The notes below the pieces were generated by a model. That model ran no database searches and was not told where the DNA came from. It saw nothing but the letters and a program-made list of their open reading frames with translations. A stretch of 53,811 bases of DNA. Source: Mnemiopsis leidyi (Eukaryota > Ctenophora > Tentaculata > Lobata > Bolinopsidae). Position numbers and translations under genes: made by a program. The stretch is taken from NCBI GenBank assembly GCA_000226015.1, contig JH154563.1, positions 8,031 through 61,841 of the forward strand. Reading direction: 5' to 3'. Below are positions 33,085-41,600 of the stretch, piece after piece (within the stretch, counting starts at the first letter, position 1; each line of letters starts with the position of its first letter).

Positions 33085-34089
33085 ATGGCAGAGGTCAGTC
33101 CTGAAGAAGTTTGCCCTGCCACTGAAGAGACAGAGAATGAATCGGTTATCCCTGTGAAACAGCCCCAAGTTGATGTCAAAATTGATGGCCTGCTACTTTC
33201 ATCACTTCAAACCGAGCTTAAGTATCAGGTCTACAGTCTATGGCGACAACTCAACTTGATCGAGACTGCAGAGGATGTTCCTGAAGGTGTTATCGACAAT
33301 CAAAATTCGATATCGCATGATGAATACAACGAAAAAGTAGCTGATGACAAACCTGTCTCCTTAAAATGCTGCATTCGTTGTTTTGCACATGTTCCAGATG
33401 CAAGTCTTCAAAAGCATCACCAACACAGATTCAAGTTTGATGGTGACATCAAAAACTATCATTACGTTTCTGTTCTTGAAATGGACCACTCACTTTATGC
33501 AAAACGGAAAGTCTCCTCAGAGATAGTTAAGAAAGTCTACAGCTTTGAGTTCACACTTTATTGCAGATTGTGTCTAGGGCCTGTACATAAGTGCAGTGAA
33601 ACTAATCAGAGTTCGTTCTGTCCACTCGGAGCCAGTTTTTACTTCTCTTTGGACAAGCATCTGCAATCCCCTCGACATACTCTAGCTGTGAAACAGTATT
33701 TCCAAAAGCCTGAAAATGCTGATAGCGACCTGCCTGAATTTTTTCAATTACTACAAGGACCATTTGTATCTAGTGATTCTGTTGAAACGCCCCACCCAAC
33801 AAATGTTTATGATCCCCACGTTTTTCTCATGAGTTGCTGCTGTCGAATGGCTGTATGCAAGTACTGCGAAACCCCGCCATATATTTTTGAGTCATTTATT
33901 CCCCCTAATGCGAAATTCATTACTTGCACATTGTGTAACATGTCCTTCCTCACCACTTTTAACTCTCACCTTCAGGACATTCAGTTCCATGTTAAATCTC
34001 TTAAGCACTGTGCAAAAAGAAGACATTTGTATGCGGAGCAGGGTTACATCCCTTGTGATACCAGTATATTTAAACCTAAGTTCTCATGA
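33085..34089 (+). CDS. Cys/His-rich multi-finger protein, tandem paralogue 1 (334 aa)
   Basis: This is a single exon; the ATG directly follows TTTTTTCACTTAG. An N-terminal helix (SLQTELKYQVYSLWRQLNLI) is followed by EDV. Cys/His groups come next: CCIRCFAHVPDASLQKHHQH, YCRLCLGPVHKC...H...H, a striking SCCCRMAVCKYC, and the finger CTLCNMSFLTTFNSHLQD...H...H. The tail reads YAEQGYIPCDTSIFKP. The next gene, at 34381, repeats the layout: LVTTLFERLDQLEEVEDI, SCCCRVFACEFC, a C-X2-C finger, and a tail FKNGFEPPFNVMFKK. Only 291 bp separate them, so they are tandem duplicates. There is no RS tract. Function unknown; the family is not recognised. Confidence 0.85.
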   Translation: MAEVSPEEVCPATEETENESVIPVKQPQVDVKIDGLLLSSLQTELKYQVYSLWRQLNLIETAEDVPEGVIDNQNSISHDEYNEKVADDKPVSLKCCIRCFAHVPDASLQKHHQHRFKFDGDIKNYHYVSVLEMDHSLYAKRKVSSEIVKKVYSFEFTLYCRLCLGPVHKCSETNQSSFCPLGASFYFSLDKHLQSPRHTLAVKQYFQKPENADSDLPEFFQLLQGPFVSSDSVETPHPTNVYDPHVFLMSCCCRMAVCKYCETPPYIFESFIPPNAKFITCTLCNMSFLTTFNSHLQDIQFHVKSLKHCAKRRHLYAEQGYIPCDTSIFKPKFS

Positions 34090-34380
34090 TTGCTGTATAA
34101 GTAAGATTTTTTATACTTCTTAAACAAATATGACCGACAGTTATTCTGTTTCATTAACGTAACGAGCTTACCTACATTAATTATATTCTCATATGGGTAA
34201 GCTTAAGCTGTTGTGGTCAAATTTTGAGCTCTGTAGAAAACATAGATTTTTATTGAAAAATTAAGACATTTGTATTAAAAGGTTTAATGATCGTGATTAA
34301 GTGATTAAAGATGATGGCTTACTGAAATTTGTGTAATTCTGTCATAGCAGCTTTACTTCCCCATAGCTTCATAGCTTACA

Positions 34381-35427
34381 ATGGAAATAAGAGATGAAAA
34401 AAATTTCGAACATGTTAACGAAGATCTGAGAACTGCTCGAGAAGAACTTAAAAGTCTTGTCACAACTCTGTTTGAAAGACTTGATCAATTGGAAGAAGTA
34501 GAAGATATCATTGAGCTTGACCCTGACAGAAACATTATCGAAAATTTCAATTGTAAACGTCAAATGAAATGCCAAAAGTGCAACATTCAGTATAGCAGTT
34601 GGGACGAAATAGACCGACACAACAACACACATCACGAAAATAGTGTTGGAGATCCACGTGTATGTGATATCTGTGAAACGACTTTCGCTGACTGGCAAGA
34701 GCGAAACAACCACATGCTTCTACAACATCCTATCGATTCTCGCTTTACTGCTGCCCCTGTCTCAAATGTCAATAATACAAAAGCTTTATGGTGTTGTTCA
34801 ATGTGTAGTAGCCAGCATTTCCTTGATGAAGAACATTGGAAAAAGCATTATGATTCATATCATGCAAGGTTTATGGGTAAAAATACCTACAATTGGATGG
34901 TAACTGTTTGTGACATTAAGGGACGAGGGATTGTTAATGATCCCAATGCAGAGCTTCTATGTACACTTTGTAATATAAAATTATCTTACTCTCCTGATAT
35001 TTTTGATTTTGATAAACATGCTAAGACGAGTTTGCATATTGACAAGGTAAAGGAATTTGTCAGTCAAAATGAACGTCTTCCTGTAAAATTCCTAAAGATT
35101 ACAAATCTTAGCTTTGAGATAACAGGACTCTTTCACCCTCATGAGCTTCAAAGTTCTTGCTGTTGTAGAGTTTTTGCTTGTGAGTTCTGTGGTTTCCACA
35201 AATCCATGGTCAATAAATTTCCTAATGGCTCTGTAGTATGGTGCCACATTTGCGAAACTAATGTCAGTTGGACTAACATTGAATCAGGTAGTTTGCATGT
35301 TAAATCAGCAGAACATTACAAAAAGCTGTGTCATTATGTTTTCAAAAACGGATTTGAACCACCATTCAATGTAATGTTTAAAAAACAAGGCCAGTTTATT
35401 GAGTCTGTTTCGTCCATTAGACGATAA
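34381..35427 (+). CDS. Cys/His-rich multi-finger protein, tandem paralogue 2 (348 aa)
   Basis: This is a single exon with acceptor-like CATAG sites 6 and 14 bases before the ATG. The N-terminal part is a likely coiled coil (LRTAREELKSLVTTLFERLD). Two ordinary C2H2-like fingers follow: CQKCNIQYSSWDEIDRHNNT...H and CDICETTFADWQERNNHMLL...H. Then come CSMCSSQHFLDEEHWKKHYD...H, CTLCNIKLSYSP...KHAKTSLH, the shared SCCCRVFACEFC block and the last finger CHICETNVSW...LHVKSAEH. The two extra N-terminal fingers distinguish it from the copy at 33085. An AATAAA lies at 35564, 137 bp after the stop. Nucleic-acid binding is inferred. Confidence 0.86.
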   Translation: MEIRDEKNFEHVNEDLRTAREELKSLVTTLFERLDQLEEVEDIIELDPDRNIIENFNCKRQMKCQKCNIQYSSWDEIDRHNNTHHENSVGDPRVCDICETTFADWQERNNHMLLQHPIDSRFTAAPVSNVNNTKALWCCSMCSSQHFLDEEHWKKHYDSYHARFMGKNTYNWMVTVCDIKGRGIVNDPNAELLCTLCNIKLSYSPDIFDFDKHAKTSLHIDKVKEFVSQNERLPVKFLKITNLSFEITGLFHPHELQSSCCCRVFACEFCGFHKSMVNKFPNGSVVWCHICETNVSWTNIESGSLHVKSAEHYKKLCHYVFKNGFEPPFNVMFKKQGQFIESVSSIRR

Positions 35428-35809
35428 TTTCAAGATTCCGCATGTATAATGTTATTAAATATTTCTGTCATGCTCATTATTGTATTGACATGGATGAGTA
35501 AATTTTATTTACAAATCAAAATGCGTTTCAAAAACTACCACAAACAAAGATAATTAAAAAAATAATAAAAAATTTACATTTGATTCGATGTTTTTTGTTT
35601 TGAATATCACAACTATGTTTGTTTTATTATCTCTCAAATCTACTATCTCTCAAATTTAAGCTTCTACTCAATGAAGATGCCCTTGTCGATAAGTTCCTGG
35701 AATTCCTTTGATAATATTATATTCATGTTAATTGTATTACAAAAAAGCTGTTTCACTTGTGTCGTTGATAAATTCTAATTGCTGTCTTGCAGTTTTCCTT
35801 TAGGATTTT
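35428..35809. other. Short 3' UTR and intergenic, 382 bp
   Basis: A polyadenylation signal lies at 35564-35569. The next transcript's acceptor-like CTTGCAG and TTTCCTTTAG sites lie at 35786-35803, leaving roughly 220 bp between the two signals and little room for a separate promoter. Confidence 0.5.
35564..35569 (+). promoter_or_regulatory. Polyadenylation signal AATAAA
   Basis: It lies 137 bp after the stop of the 34381 gene in an A-rich run. Confidence 0.5.
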
Positions 35810-37996
35810 ATGGCAGAGATTCCTACATTTTCCGAGCTTCACACTCAGCCAGGGAACCCTGATGATCCGTTCTCTACATACAATGCCAGCAAACAATCTA
35901 GTGAGGATCCTTTTGCATCATACAATGCAAAGAAATCTTCTGAGATCGTCCGAGGCTCATCGTCTGAAAGACCTAACATTACAATAAGTGTCCCAATCCG
36001 AAATAGAGAGGATGATGTTCCCTCCAAACTGCGGCGAGTTACTCGAAGTAGCAGCAGGGAAAGAGATGAAATTCGAATCGAAGTTAAACATCAACGAAGA
36101 AGATCACGTGAATATGATAGATATCACCACTCTGACCGCTCTAGGGATAGAAGAGATGACCGCTATCAGTCAAGAAGTCACAGAGATAATGATCGAGATC
36201 ATGACCGTGGTCGACGGCGTGATCACAGACATGAAGATGGCAAGAGACATGATGAAAAAAGGAGATATGATGACGATAGACGTTATAGCGATATAAGGGG
36301 CAGTGGCCACAGGGATGGCCGGGATTACAGACGTTATGACAGCGATCCGAGAGATGATAAAACAGAAAAACATAGATTAGACATAAATGAATTTCGACAA
36401 GTTCCTGCATTTCGCAAACTTCAAGAATTTTCAACAGATGAAGTTCGACAAGTCCCTGCTTTTCTAAAACAACATCATGGTATCACAGACAATCCAGTGA
36501 AACATTTTGGGGAGCCAAACATAAGCAATTTTAGATCACAAGAAAGCGATTTACAAAGTAGACATGATCGTAGTTACCCACATAGGGAACACTGGGACAG
36601 TCTTCCTCCACCCCCTCCACCTCCTCCCATAACTCATCAACCCTATAACATAGATCCTGGATATTCTCAGCACAGGTCTCACAGGGCACCGCATTGGCCG
36701 AACCAGTCTGTTCCAGCAGATGTGGCTGAATCAAGAACTCGCCCACCATACCTCCAGACTGCTCCTAATCTGTACCAAGATAGTGTCCTCCCACCCCACA
36801 TAGAACACAGACTGCAGCCACCGGAACATCGACCAGAGCCTTACCCACATTGGGATAAAGGCAGGCCTCCTCCACCAGAGCCTACAGTCCACCATCGTGA
36901 ATATCCTCAGAGAGATAGATTCGGTCCTATTCCTGGGGCTTCTCATGAACATTACCACCGACCTCCACCTCCACAAAAGTTACCTGATATCTCTGATATT
37001 GCACAGATCATGAAGGGGTTGAAAGAAAATGCCACCAAAAATCTTGAGTCTACAAAAGAGTTAATAACAACTCTTATGCCTCCTAAACCGGTGACGGAAG
37101 CAGCTCCTGTCGACGAGAGCAAGCTGCCTCCCCGACTGGGAAATTCCAATTATTCTTCAGCAGCCGTTTCTTACAAAGAACCCACCCCTCCCCCTAAGTC
37201 TCGGCCTCCTGTAAGAAAAGGCCCTGATTACACCAAAATGTTTACCAAAACTGCAAACATTTATAAATCAAATTGGGTCAAAACACCAGAAAAAGAAGAG
37301 GATTCCAAGGCTTCTGGATCAAAAGATTCTGAGGAGAATGAAAGAGTCATAAAGTTATCTGGAAGCCTGGAAGTTGATTTGGATGATGTCAATGAATCTC
37401 AAGTAAATCTACTCGCAAAATACTTGAAATTTCGGACTCGGGGTCTTCGAGTTGTAGCTGATAATCTCCCACTTCGTGTAAAAAAACCATCAGAAAACGA
37501 TGATGAGGACAGTGCCCTGGAGACAGTAAAGTCAGTGAGAAAAGCGTTCAACACCAGACCCAACCCCATCCCCGGGACAATGTCTTGCGAATTGTGTAAG
37601 AAATACAACCTTCCCCCTGACGAATACAGACGACACATAAACTCCGACTTCCACTGTTGGATGGATGGATCCTGGAAACACAAACTTCCTGGGTATCTTC
37701 CCCGGTTTTCTATGGTGTGGTGCACCATCTGTCGGGACTTTTTCATGATCACCTTCGAGGGTAACACGGTGTTAGGACACGAAGACAAAGATGATCACAA
37801 GAAAAACAAGTCGGTGTACAGATTGCAGTACGACGATATACCCAACATTAAATTCTGTCTCCTGTCAGACCTGAGGACAACCAAAGTAAAGATGCCAACA
37901 CCTTTGAAGTGTAAGTATTTTACACCAAGGGAGGCGTTAGAATCATACAAAGCTGCTTATTCTAAATTGTGTGATAGAAATTTAGTCGTGGATTGA
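35810..37996 (+). CDS. RS/RD-rich protein with a diverged two-finger C-terminal module (728 aa)
   Basis: This is a single exon; the ATG is six bases after TTTCCTTTAG. Residues 65-185 are an Arg/Asp/Ser/His tract (SDRSRDRRDDRYQSRSHRD), like RD/RS domains of splicing cofactors. A short repeat follows (RQVPAFRKLQEF, then RQVPAFLKQHHG). Residues 260-400 are Pro-rich with a PPPPPPPP run. A helical patch (LPDISDIAQIMKGLKENATK) and a structured block (VDLDDVNESQVNLLAKYLKF) come next. The C-terminal module starts near residue 591: CELCKKYNLPPDEYRRHINS, GSWKHKLPGYLP, WCTICRDFFM...H...H, and FCLLSDLR. It matches genes 24485 and 28870 in order but lacks the WCxW tail. Nuclear RNA-linked function is inferred. 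Confidence 0.86.
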   Translation: MAEIPTFSELHTQPGNPDDPFSTYNASKQSSEDPFASYNAKKSSEIVRGSSSERPNITISVPIRNREDDVPSKLRRVTRSSSRERDEIRIEVKHQRRRSREYDRYHHSDRSRDRRDDRYQSRSHRDNDRDHDRGRRRDHRHEDGKRHDEKRRYDDDRRYSDIRGSGHRDGRDYRRYDSDPRDDKTEKHRLDINEFRQVPAFRKLQEFSTDEVRQVPAFLKQHHGITDNPVKHFGEPNISNFRSQESDLQSRHDRSYPHREHWDSLPPPPPPPPITHQPYNIDPGYSQHRSHRAPHWPNQSVPADVAESRTRPPYLQTAPNLYQDSVLPPHIEHRLQPPEHRPEPYPHWDKGRPPPPEPTVHHREYPQRDRFGPIPGASHEHYHRPPPPQKLPDISDIAQIMKGLKENATKNLESTKELITTLMPPKPVTEAAPVDESKLPPRLGNSNYSSAAVSYKEPTPPPKSRPPVRKGPDYTKMFTKTANIYKSNWVKTPEKEEDSKASGSKDSEENERVIKLSGSLEVDLDDVNESQVNLLAKYLKFRTRGLRVVADNLPLRVKKPSENDDEDSALETVKSVRKAFNTRPNPIPGTMSCELCKKYNLPPDEYRRHINSDFHCWMDGSWKHKLPGYLPRFSMVWCTICRDFFMITFEGNTVLGHEDKDDHKKNKSVYRLQYDDIPNIKFCLLSDLRTTKVKMPTPLKCKYFTPREALESYKAAYSKLCDRNLVVD

Positions 37997-38675
37997 TTTG
38001 ATGTTTTCAAGGTTGTTTCCGCCTTTTGTTAAGAATTTTCAGTTAGCTAAAAATGAGGTACCTCACTATAACCACGATAGAAACCTTTCAAGCATTTAAA
38101 TGTTAACAAGATGTTTCACAAGACCTCTTGATTTGTTTTTACTTTTTCTGAAAATTATTATCAGTCGGATGTTTGGTCTTTGATTTAATCAGATAAATGA
38201 TATGATATTTTGTGAATCGACATTGTGATTGTTTACTGGTAGCCCTGTTTTTATGCATTATTGTAGAAAAATCAGCTGTTATTTGTCCAATGTATTGATA
38301 CATTGTGGAAGTTAATTTCCGCAGGTTCTCATTTGAACACACTTTTGTATCACATCTAGATGAAACTGAATTATAATTTTATGACTACCACTCGTACTCA
38401 GGAAAGTCATAAAATCTATCATTTGCCCGTCTCCTCTAAATGAAAACGTAATTTATTATGATTTTTTTCACTTTTCCGATCACTTTTTGGCTGGTTTTCA
38501 ATCGTTCAAAGCCGCATTTGAATTCTTGTTTTTTCGTTTAAACTGTTCGAGATTAACTTTTTCCCTAATACGTCAGTAAAAAGATGTGTACGATGATTTT
38601 TGTGTTAAAACATAAGCTAACCGCACACACTTCCCCTAGAATATACTATAGATATTTAAGGAAGAAGAACCTTAG
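37997..38675. other. Intergenic, 679 bp
   Basis: No coding signal or repeat was noticed. It ends in ACCTTAG immediately before the ZFR start codon. Confidence 0.5.
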
Positions 38676-41600
38676 ATGGCAAACAGTGTGTCAGCGCCAT
38701 ATTATGGACCGTACCCGACAAACATGCAGGCTGGGTACAGCACCTCTCCTACCGGCACTCTCGGTGTGCCCGGTAAGTCTCGCAGGGTGGGAAAGAGACT
38801 GGTATATAACTTAATTTAGGACAAGCAAGCTAGGATTAGTTTCTTTGATATTTTAAATGTTTCCCTCAGGCCTCAGCCATTTCTTAATATTTCATGCTGA
38901 CTTGAATTGTGTTTGACGAGTTAGTTTTGGTACCACAGTTGGCCCAGTTAATCAAACTGCGTACTCGACTAAGAAACTCCCTGCAGGAAGTATACCGGGC
39001 AGTGGACCAGCCTACTCCTCCTACGACAACACAAAACAGTTTAGTGGAGCTGCCATGCTAGCCGCTTCCTTCGCCAGTCCCACTGCCCCGCAGTACTCGG
39101 CTGCTGCCGCATACTATAGCCAACCTAACACTTCCATTACATACGGGCAGGTACTATAGCCAACCTAACACTTCCATTACATACGGGCAGGTACTATAGC
39201 TAACCTAACACTTCCATTACATACGGGCAGGTACTATAGCCAACCTAACACTTCCATTCCATACGGGCAGGTACTATAGCCAACCTAACACTTCCATTAC
39301 ATACGGGCAGGTACTATAGCTAACCTAACACTTCCATTACATACGGGCAGGTACTATAGCCAACCTAACACTTCCATTCCATACGGGCAGGTACATAGCC
39401 AACCTAACACTTCCATTACATACGGGCAGGTANNNNNNNNNNNNNNNNNNNNNNNNNNNNNNNNNNNNNNNNNNNNNNNNNNNNNNNNNNNNNNNNNNNN
39501 NNNNNNNNNNNNNNNNNNNNNNNNNNNNNNNNNNNNNNNNNNNNNNNNNNNNNNNNNNNNNNNNNNNNNNNNNNNNNNNNNNNNNNNNNNNNNNNNNNNN
39601 NNNNNNNNNNNNNNNNNNNNNNNNNNNNNNNNNNNNNNNNNNNNNNNNNNNNNNNNNNNNNNNNNNNNNNNNNNNNNNNNNNNNNNNNNNNNNNNNNNNN
39701 NNNNNNNNNNNNNNNNNNNNNNNNNNNNNNNNNNNNNNNNNNNNNNNNNNNNNNNNNNNNNNNNNNNNNNNNNNNNNNNNNNNNNNNNNNNNNNNNNNNN
39801 NNNNNNNNNNNNNNNNNNNNNNNNNNNNNNNNNNNNNNNNNNNNNNNNNNNNNNNNNNNNNNNNNNNNNNNNNNNNNNNNNNNNNNNNNNNNNNNNNNNN
39901 NNNNNNNNNNNNNNNNNNNNNNNNNNNNNNNNNNNNNNNNNNNNNNNNNNNNNNNNNNNNNNNNNNNNNNNNNNNNNNNNNNNNNNNNNNNNNNNNNNNN
40001 NNNNNNNNNNNNNNNNNNNNNNNNNNNNNNNNNNNNNNNNNNNNNNNNNNNNNNNNNNNNCATACGGCAGGTACTACTAGTCCAACCTAACACTTCCATT
40101 ACATACGGCAGGTACTATAGCCAACCTAACACTTCCATTACATACGGGCAGGTACTATAGCCAACCTAACACTTCCATTACATACGGGCAGGTAGGTTAC
40201 TATGGTCGTGTTAATAGTTTCTCAGCTCTTACAACTTGTACTTCTGTTTATTCTGACTCTGATATTTTCAGCACACGACCAGTGGAATTTACAGCAACTA
40301 CAATAACCAGTCTCAGCTCCAAGCCAACACTTCGCTCACTGCCGCCCACGCTCAGCTCGCTGCAGCCTCCCTTCGTGGGTAAGTCCCTCCACAATCTCCT
40401 GGATCGAATCATTTCACGTCTCTAGATTAAAACTTAAACCTCGATTAAAGCTCGGTTAAACTTTGTTCCAACTCCCAAGTTTCAACCCTCTCAGGTTTCA
40501 ATCCCCTCCGTACGGAACTACCAGCTTCAGCTCTCTCCAGCACACAGGTGCTGCTAGTGTCCAGCCTTCCTTCGACCAGACACTGTACAACAAGATGTAC
40601 AGCGAGCAAATAGCAGCCGCGCAAGTACAAGCCGCGCAACAGCAAGCTCAGCAGCAGCAAGCTCAGCAGCAACAAGCTCTGCAGCAAGCACATCAACAAC
40701 AGCAGCAGCAGCAGGCAGAAGTCCAACAAGTTCAAGCTCAGCTATCCTCTGGGTTTCAGCAGAAGCATGACATTGTGGACGGTTACATACAGGCTGGCGG
40801 TGCTAATAGACTTCAAGCTAGCGTATGTGGAAATCTTCAAACTTTTTTGTCGTCGATATCCTCAATTTTCTTACAGACTTCAAAAGTAATGTTAAAGGAC
40901 CTAGTATAACACCCGACGCCCTAAACTGTTCAACAAACAAAATATTACATATGAAATACAAACTTAAGACCGGCAATCTCGTCAGATAATCCCACAGCCG
41001 ACCCAGCACCACCTCCTCTCCTCCAAGCAGCAGCTCTCAGCACACATCACCCCCACCTCTCCTTCCCCTGACCATCGCTCATCTTATCCGAGTTTGTCTT
41101 CCCAACATGTTCCTTCTTTGTACTGTTGATTTACTGTTGATACTTAAAAGTTTGTCTTCAAATGTTTTTGTATAATAAGATCACGTTCAATTTATAAAGA
41201 TTGGAAATGAAATGCAACACTACCCCCAGATCTTGACTCGCTACAATCCTCGTTTTCGTGCCCCCCTCCTGTGGTACCTCCTCCCACCTCGCTGCCCCCG
41301 AAACCTACCCCCCACATGCCTCCTACCAACAAGATGTCCTCGCTGTCGATGAGAGAAAACCGGAACAAACACTCTGACGTGTCTCCTGGTTCCCAACACA
41401 TGTTCAAGAGGAGTGTCGTTACTTGTAAGATTCCATTCCAGAAGACGATACACATGCACAACCACCTTTGTGAAACTTGCAAAGTGAGACACGATCGTTT
41501 CTTTTTGACTTTCTGTCTCATTATCCTTTCCTGAAGGTTCTTCTCTCCATACTGTCAACTGTACTTTTCTTCTCTTACCAAACGTGTGATATCATAGGTG

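Noticed and set aside
36141..36434. His/Asp/Cys-rich minus-strand frames
   Set aside because: They are antisense shadows of the RD/RS tract of the 35810 gene.
39416..40099. A 227-codon minus-strand frame
   Set aside because: It is nearly all Ns from the assembly gap.
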